Shown here one piece after another: positions 6,234-9,625 of a stretch of 9,625 bases of DNA. The DNA is taken from positions 15,989-25,613 of the forward strand of contig JAHFIK010000008.1 in assembly GCA_023246415.1 (NCBI GenBank), read 5' to 3'. This DNA comes from Candidatus Uhrbacteria bacterium. Lineage in GTDB: Bacteria; Patescibacteriota; Patescibacteriia; 2-12-FULL-60-25. The notes under the pieces are model-generated. The model was not told where the DNA came from and did no database searches. It was given only the letters and a program-made list of their open reading frames with translations. The position numbers were made by a program, and so were the translations under genes. Each line of letters opens with the position of its first letter. Within the stretch, counting starts at the first letter, position 1.

Positions 6234-6878
6234 TTACTGGATTTGCTCAATTGTTTCTGCGCAGTACTCGATCTGCTGTTCGAGATCGCTCTGTGAGGGG
6301 TCAAACGTGTACACGAACGGCAGTTCCAGATTTTCATGCAACGGTTTGCGACGCTGGTAGTTTTTGATTGCTTCTTCGGCGTTGTTGAAGATCATTCCGT
6401 AGCCGAGGCGATGGAATTTTTTCAAAATGTAGGCTTCCGGCGGGTTAATGTGAACCCAGACCACACGGACATGAAATGTTTTTTCCTGTTCCGCCACGAA
6501 TGCATTCATTGCTCCGACACAATCCACATCGAGACCCACGCTGTACCCATCTTGGAGAAATTGACCGACCACTCCGTGCGCGATGGCCAGCGTTTGCGTG
6601 TAGTTAAATCCATTCGCTTTGAGCAACATGCGAATCTTGTTCAGCGAGATCCGGACGAGACCGAGTCGGAAACAGAGCGGCTTCATGACCGTTGTTTTTC
6701 CTGATCCTACAATTCCCACTGGGCATACGAGGATTTGAAGTCGTCGCTTATCTTTCGGAACTTCAACGGTCCGCAAGAATTGATCACGAATGCTTTTAAT
6801 GTCTTCGTAGGTCGGATTTTTCCCTTCGAGGGATTCTCCTTCAGGATCCACGTTTGGATCTAAGACGTCATCGCTCAT
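6234..6878 (-). CDS. P-loop kinase-like ATP-binding protein
   Basis: This is a soluble P-loop NTPase (214 aa) of the AAA_33 / zeta-toxin-like kinase fold. Walker A is GIVGSGKTT (residues 55-63). It is followed by ISLNKIRMLL (in the place of the usual SxDxIR motif), GYSVGLDVD (a Walker-B-like strand) and VHINPPEAYILKKFHRL (a lid-like segment). Such proteins phosphorylate small molecules, nucleotides, sugars or RNA ends; the substrate cannot be read from sequence. The N-terminal 45 residues are acidic and low in complexity. The ATG at 6878 was chosen because the alternative at 6926 starts inside a repeat and adds residues encoded by it. No Shine-Dalgarno sequence is visible; TATCGT lies 10 nt upstream, compatible with a leaderless message. 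It lies downstream of the CDP-alcohol phosphotransferase on the same strand, separated by an octamer dyad. There is no partner antitoxin, so a toxin role is not supported. Confidence 0.8.
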   Translation of the reverse strand: MSDDVLDPNVDPEGESLEGKNPTYEDIKSIRDQFLRTVEVPKDKRRLQILVCPVGIVGSGKTTVMKPLCFRLGLVRISLNKIRMLLKANGFNYTQTLAIAHGVVGQFLQDGYSVGLDVDCVGAMNAFVAEQEKTFHVRVVWVHINPPEAYILKKFHRLGYGMIFNNAEEAIKNYQRRKPLHENLELPFVYTFDPSQSDLEQQIEYCAETIEQIQ

Positions 6879-6907
6879 AGTAGGACATACGATAGCAGGG
6901 ATCGTCA

Positions 6908-6979
6908 CAATCAAGCAATCTAACAATCAAGCAATTCTGGATGAGAATGTGATTGTTTGATTGTTGGATTGCTTGATTG
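6908..6979. repeat. Octamer dyad between two minus-strand genes
   Basis: 8-bp units (CAATCAAG, CAATCTAA, CAATCAAG, then CAATTC) form the left arm (6908-6936). GATTGTTT, GATTGTTG, GATTGCTT and GATTG form the right arm (6951-6979). The arms match as inverted repeats at 26 of 29 positions, with a 14-bp loop. The right arm ends exactly at the stop codon of the CDP-alcohol phosphotransferase (6980-6982). There is no T-run, so it is not a standard terminator. Confidence 0.85.
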
Positions 6980-7651
6980 CTATTGAGCCTGTTGTTTTTT
7001 CGCTTCCTGATCCATCTTCCATAGTTCGCGCTGTGTGCGGTAGGTGACGATGATGAGGCCGACGACCGTTAGCGGGAGCACGTAGGGGAGTGTTTGGGCG
7101 AGGTAGGTTTTTCCGAAGAAGATGAGCAGCGTATTAATGAGTACGAACAGGATCCTGATTTCTGTCGGGCCAATACCGAGATATGAAATGCGGAATTTGT
7201 TCGAGGCGGCGAATGCGAGATACGCATTCACCATAAATGCGCCGAACAAGGCGAGCACGAAGAACTGGAGGTACTTAAAATGATCCGGAAGGAGAATGGA
7301 GTAGCCAATGAGAACGGAACAGAGAAAGATGTAATCCAGAAAGTGATCCATGTAGTACCCCCATCGAATGAGTCCTTCGCCATGCGCCCGACCAACGGCC
7401 CCATCAAGCGAATCTGTGATCCACTGGAGCACGATGAGTGCTGAAATGGCCCAGAGCCATCCAATGTCTCCCTTTGCCAGAAAACTACAACCGACAATCG
7501 CAAGACTGATCGGAATGGTCGCCAGTGTCAGATGATAGCTTTTGATCCATGCGGGAACATATCGCATCGCGAACCGGATGATCCGCTGTTCCGGGCCATG
7601 GAGCCACGAGGCGCCTACTTTTTTATCACCGGCGAACGGTTCTTGTTGCAT
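6980..7651 (-). CDS. CDP-alcohol phosphatidyltransferase family membrane protein
   Basis: This integral membrane enzyme (223 aa) carries the CDP-alcohol phosphotransferase signature Dx2DGx2(A/G)Rx9Gx3Dx3D: D80, D83, G84, R88, G98, D102 and D106. The usual Ala before Arg is Gly here. About six hydrophobic segments are visible (roughly 43-59, 63-79, 103-122, 127-148, 164-180, 187-204), plus a conserved-looking GPTEIR at 161-166. Family members transfer a phospho-alcohol from a CDP-activated donor to an acceptor in phospholipid synthesis (for example phosphatidylglycerophosphate or phosphatidylinositol-phosphate synthase). The substrate here is not determined. The C-terminus is charged (KMDQEAKKQ) and probably cytoplasmic. 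The start at 7651 is the first ATG in frame; no Shine-Dalgarno sequence or clear promoter is visible. The gene is followed by the P-loop gene. Confidence 0.9.
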   Translation of the reverse strand: MQQEPFAGDKKVGASWLHGPEQRIIRFAMRYVPAWIKSYHLTLATIPISLAIVGCSFLAKGDIGWLWAISALIVLQWITDSLDGAVGRAHGEGLIRWGYYMDHFLDYIFLCSVLIGYSILLPDHFKYLQFFVLALFGAFMVNAYLAFAASNKFRISYLGIGPTEIRILFVLINTLLIFFGKTYLAQTLPYVLPLTVVGLIIVTYRTQRELWKMDQEAKKQQAQ

Positions 7652-7713
7652 ATTGCTGATTCAAGTGTGCGGTTGATCAGGAGAATGGTCAAATCAGGCA
7701 AGCGACGCAAGTT

Positions 7714-7758
7714 GTAAATAAAGAGCACGCCGTCGTTCCAGGGTGGAACGTCGGCGTG
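7714..7758 (-). terminator. Probable terminator of the 290-aa gene
   Basis: Arms CACGCCGTCGTTCCA (7726-7740) and TGGAACGTCGGCGTG (7744-7758) form a 15-bp stem with one mismatch and a 3-nt loop. On the minus strand the tail is CTCTTTATTTAC. It starts 22 nt after the stop codon of the 290-aa gene. The stem is strong but the T-run is interrupted, so partial read-through into the CDP-alcohol phosphotransferase is possible. Confidence 0.65.
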
Positions 7759-7780
7759 GTGGAGGACGAGCATGGATTTG

Positions 7781-8653
7781 CTAGTTCGTCTCAGCGAGGG
7801 AATTGACTCGTTGCGTGGGGCGTTGTGCAAGCGCCTGTTCGAGTTGCGTAATCACGAGTTGACTGCCAGCCTGCGCGCCCGATTGCCTGAGGGATGAAAT
7901 GACGTGCGTAATATCGGTCGACAGCATAATGGGCACGACGTCCATCAGTTCGCGTAACAGTGTCTGCTGAACGAATTCATCCGGGATATCGTGGAGATGC
8001 ACTGCCATTGCGTTGCAACAGGCTTGAAAATCATCGGGGCGCTGCGTCAGCTTTGTGAGGCCGATGCCGATGAAGACGGCGCCTTCTCCGTGTGATCGAA
8101 TGTGTGCACGGACCTTCGCGAGATCGGTGGAATTCCCATCGAGACGCCACAGGCGAAATCGTCCGCAGGCAATATCGCCATCATGCGTCATGGCCAGAAC
8201 GTGTTTTCGCGCAGTGCGGATGTCATCGGGATCGTGCGTTGTTTCGGCAATGACGAGATAGGGTTCGCAGGGGAGCCCGTCAATCGTCGCATCCGTGTCA
8301 AAGAATGTCTCGACCCACGGGGCAAGTTTGCGCGCTTCATCTTCCGATCCTTCCTGTTCGGCAAGGACTTGAATGAGTTCGATGCCCAGATAGGATGCGT
8401 TTGAATCCTGTAACGCCACGAACCGCTCCACGAATTCGAATGCGAGATCGTTTTTTCCGGCATGGACGAGCAACGCAACGAAATCCGCCATGGCCTGAAA
8501 ATGCATTTCATCTGGATGCTGTTCGAGTTCTTGCCGGTACCAGTGCACCATCGCTTCAATATTGATGGGAAATGGAAGGGCCGCTTTTGACGGACGAGAT
8601 GCACGTTTCGCGACGTGCGTTTTTGAACGTGCGGGCTTTGTTGTTTGACTCAC
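7781..8653 (-). CDS. Helical orphan protein, 290 aa, unknown function
   Basis: I do not recognise the family. The start is GTG at 8653, fixed by an AAGGAGAA ribosome-binding site at 8658-8665 and a consensus promoter at 8684-8712. The first 25 residues are rich in Lys, Arg, Ser and Ala (MSQTTKPARSKTHVAKRASR) and are probably disordered or nucleic-acid binding. The body is mostly amphipathic helix pairs (for example FVALLVHAGKNDLAFEFVERF near 58-78 and LIQVLAEQ near 97-104), which suggests a tetratricopeptide- or HEAT-like solenoid by inspection only. There is no signal peptide, membrane segment or catalytic motif. The gene is divergent from the 175-aa gene and has its own terminator-like hairpin, so it is probably transcribed alone. 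A scaffold or regulatory role is a guess. Confidence 0.8.
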   Translation of the reverse strand: MSQTTKPARSKTHVAKRASRPSKAALPFPINIEAMVHWYRQELEQHPDEMHFQAMADFVALLVHAGKNDLAFEFVERFVALQDSNASYLGIELIQVLAEQEGSEDEARKLAPWVETFFDTDATIDGLPCEPYLVIAETTHDPDDIRTARKHVLAMTHDGDIACGRFRLWRLDGNSTDLAKVRAHIRSHGEGAVFIGIGLTKLTQRPDDFQACCNAMAVHLHDIPDEFVQQTLLRELMDVVPIMLSTDITHVISSLRQSGAQAGSQLVITQLEQALAQRPTQRVNSLAETN

Positions 8654-8683
8654 GGTGTTCTCCTTGATCGAACCGGTGCGTGA

Positions 8684-8712
8684 GGGATACCGGGTTTTGA
8701 GTGGTGTGTCAA
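8684..8712 (-). promoter_or_regulatory. Consensus promoter of the 290-aa gene
   Basis: On the minus strand TTGACA (8707-8712), a 17-bp spacer and TATCCC (8684-8689) form a good sigma-70-type promoter. Transcription would begin near 8677, leaving a leader of about 24 nt that contains AAGGAGAA and leads to the GTG start at 8653. Confidence 0.65.
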
Positions 8713-8722
8713 TCGTGAGGCG

Positions 8723-8784
8723 GGTGAGTAGGTAAGTAGGTGAGTATGCGAGCAGGTCGGATCCGGCCTCCTTACATACTCGCC
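8723..8784. repeat. Octamer dyad between divergent promoters
   Basis: 8-bp units GGTGAGTA, GGTAAGTA, GGTGAGTA and TGCGAGCA (8723-8754) are followed by a GGTCGGATCCGGCC centre. An inverted partner (8767-8784) matches 8739-8756 at 14 of 18 positions. It lies 10 bp upstream of the -35 box of the 290-aa gene and 50 bp upstream of that of the 175-aa gene. Confidence 0.75.
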
Positions 8785-8816
8785 TGGAAATTGCCCAAAA
8801 AGAGCTATTTTTCTCT

Positions 8817-8836
8817 CAAGTAGTCTAGTATACTTG
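8817..8836. promoter_or_regulatory. Operator-like palindrome over the -35 box
   Basis: CAAGTA-GT-CTAG-TA-TACTTG is a 20-bp dyad with 6-bp outer arms and a self-complementary CTAG centre; 16 of 20 positions are symmetric. Its right end overlaps the first three bases of the TTGACA at 8834-8839, so a dimeric repressor bound here would block RNA polymerase. The regulator is not in the window, unless one of the orphan proteins acts here. Confidence 0.55.
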
Positions 8837-8862
8837 ACAAACTGAGGGATTCGGTGTATGGT
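8834..8862 (+). promoter_or_regulatory. Consensus promoter of the 175-aa gene
   Basis: TTGACA (8834-8839), a 17-bp spacer and TATGGT (8857-8862) match a sigma-70-type promoter. The predicted start of transcription is near 8869, giving a leader of about 67 nt before the ATG at 8936. Confidence 0.75.
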
Positions 8863-8935
8863 GCGTATTCGTACTTCGACATTATTTTCGTTTTCACGCG
8901 ATATTTCGCAACAACCATACAAGTGAGGTTAGGAC

Positions 8936-9463
8936 ATGAATCAGACCGTAGCTCTTCAGGGAACGTCCTCGAACGCGCTCGATCAGTTTGCTCGCATCTT
9001 GCGCGAGGCTGGATTCAAAACCGACGGGCATCGACTTCAGAAGCAAAGCGGACCCTTCACGATGACATATCGGGAGGATCGAACCGATCAACGGTTTACG
9101 CTTCGATTCGACGTGTGTTTTCCGGATCAACTGGAAAACCTCTGCGTGTTCGAGATCATCTCTCCAAAAACGGAGTTCGAATACCGTTGGATGGTTCGAC
9201 ATGTCGATCGGTTCTCGCAGTTAGATGAACGACACCTTCGAATCATTGATTCGCTCGTTCATTACTGGCCGGCCATCAGCGTCTACTTCAGGCGAGACAC
9301 TGGCGAACCGATCGCGCTCGATCCGTTCGGCGTCACATTGACGCGCATGACAGAGATCGCCAAGGTGGAAGAATCAATCGAATCTCCCACTGCACTGGTG
9401 CTCATGCAACGAATCGCGTCATGGACCGTCATGGGCTGGCAGGACCTCCTCGCCACCTCGTAG
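8936..9463 (+). CDS. Orphan protein, 175 aa, unknown function
   Basis: I do not recognise the family. The ATG at 8936 has a GAGG ribosome-binding site (8925-8928) at 7 nt spacing, and a strong promoter lies upstream. The N-terminal third contains a helix (NALDQFARILREAGF) followed by probable beta strands (GPFTMTYRED, RFTLRFDVCF, CVFEIISP). The middle is helical (DERHLRIIDSLVHYWP), and a strand carries SVYFRRDTGEPIALDPFGV. The pattern is a compact soluble alpha/beta domain. There is no signal peptide, membrane segment or obvious catalytic motif. An operator-like palindrome overlaps the promoter and a large terminator closes the unit, so it is probably a regulated single-gene transcript. The coding potential is convincing; the function is unknown. 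Confidence 0.8.
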   Translation: MNQTVALQGTSSNALDQFARILREAGFKTDGHRLQKQSGPFTMTYREDRTDQRFTLRFDVCFPDQLENLCVFEIISPKTEFEYRWMVRHVDRFSQLDERHLRIIDSLVHYWPAISVYFRRDTGEPIALDPFGVTLTRMTEIAKVEESIESPTALVLMQRIASWTVMGWQDLLATS

Positions 9464-9540
9464 CACCCACCGACACGGAGTGGGCACATCAAAAGAAGAT
9501 GTGCTCACTCTCGCTCGTCGAATGGGTGCTCTTCTTTTCC
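9462..9540 (+). terminator. Large composite terminator of the 175-aa gene
   Basis: Outer arms AGCACCCA (9462-9469) and TGGGTGCT (9523-9530) enclose a short CGAC/GTCG pairing and an inner 13-bp stem, GAGTGGGCACATC (9478-9490) with GATGTGCTCACTC (9498-9510), which has one G-U pair and a 7-nt AAAAGAA loop. CTTCTTTTCC follows as the T-rich tail. The structure starts within the stop codon. Confidence 0.8.
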
Positions 9541-9570
9541 CCAAAAAAGGCTTAAGAATCACTCTCGCCC

Positions 9571-9599
9571 TTACCAATACTAAGAATCCGTTCTATATT
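9571..9599 (+). promoter_or_regulatory. Promoter-like boxes before the right-edge gene
   Basis: TTACCA (9571-9576), a 17-bp spacer and TATATT (9594-9599) are reasonable -35 and -10 matches. The predicted transcription start, near 9606, is about 3 nt from the ATG at 9609, which would make the message nearly leaderless. Confidence 0.45.
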
Positions 9600-9608
9600 G
9601 ATCCCCAT

Positions 9609-9625
9609 ATGAACCCCTTTGAATC
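9609..9625 (+). CDS. Possible start of a gene cut by the window edge
   Basis: An ATG at 9609 begins MNPFE and runs off the right edge. It is supported only by the promoter-like boxes just upstream and the preceding terminator; there is no Shine-Dalgarno sequence. Too little is visible to name a product. Confidence 0.35.

Noticed and set aside
6234..6878. Zeta-type toxin
   Set aside because: The fold is shared by many kinases, no antitoxin gene is adjacent, and no toxin-specific residues can be assigned.
6879..6926. Upstream ATG (6926) for the P-loop protein
   Set aside because: It starts inside the octamer repeat and adds a repeat-derived segment with no ribosome-binding site.
6908..6979. 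Terminator of the CDP-alcohol phosphotransferase gene
   Set aside because: The stem is A+T-rich and made of octamers with no T-run after it; its design matches the other repeats.
7652..7713. Promoter for the CDP-alcohol phosphotransferase
   Set aside because: TTGACC- and TTGCGT-like boxes occur, but none has a convincing -10 at proper spacing.

Overview
This is a bacterial chromosomal window of moderate G+C (roughly half, judged by eye). Its core is a translation and tRNA block on the minus strand: pheS, pheT, then a CCA-adding nucleotidyltransferase. The rest holds a membrane CDP-alcohol phosphotransferase, a small P-loop kinase-like protein and three genes I do not recognise. The standard code fits: TGG is used for Trp and one gene ends in TGA. 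Housekeeping genes without Shine-Dalgarno sequences plus dense short repeats would fit a candidate-phyla (Patescibacteria-like) lineage. That placement is a guess, because nothing in the window is diagnostic.

Layout: 17-43 is a terminator after cca (74-1639, minus). 1640-1913 is intergenic, with a palindromic MITE-like element (1730-1837) and the pheT terminator. pheT (1914-4409) and pheS (4511-5572) are a minus-strand pair, separated by a 101-bp gap filled by a heptamer array and a hairpin. 5573-5863 is a divergent spacer with a heptamer array, an 84-bp palindrome and a promoter for an 80-aa orphan (5864-6106, plus). A shared bidirectional terminator at 6183-6219 separates that orphan from the convergent P-loop gene (6234-6878, minus). 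An octamer dyad (6908-6979) lies between the P-loop gene and the CDP-alcohol phosphotransferase (6980-7651, minus). A terminator-like hairpin precedes a helical orphan (7781-8653, minus, GTG start). A second divergent spacer (8654-8935) carries two consensus promoters, an octamer dyad and an operator-like palindrome. It leads to a 175-aa orphan (8936-9463, plus) with an elaborate terminator. A further gene probably begins at 9609.

The standout feature is not a gene but a repeat system. At least eight loci carry short tandem repeats with a strict 7- or 8-bp period. The unit sequence differs at nearly every locus, and four loci are arranged as inverted pairs. One palindromic family (81 and 84 bp, bounded by TTCG...CGAA with a GGCCGGCC core) has two copies. 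One copy sits in frame (27 codons) inside cca, and the other lies upstream of pheS. Another pair of arrays appears inserted in frame in a linker of pheT, and another abuts the pheT start codon. Short tandemly repeated repetitive (STRR) sequences of cyanobacteria and Rickettsia palindromic elements are the nearest known analogies.

Functionally, PheS and PheT form phenylalanyl-tRNA synthetase and Cca matures tRNA 3' ends, so the left half serves tRNA supply. The right half shows no clear pathway. The two divergent units with consensus promoters and ribosome-binding sites look separately regulated.
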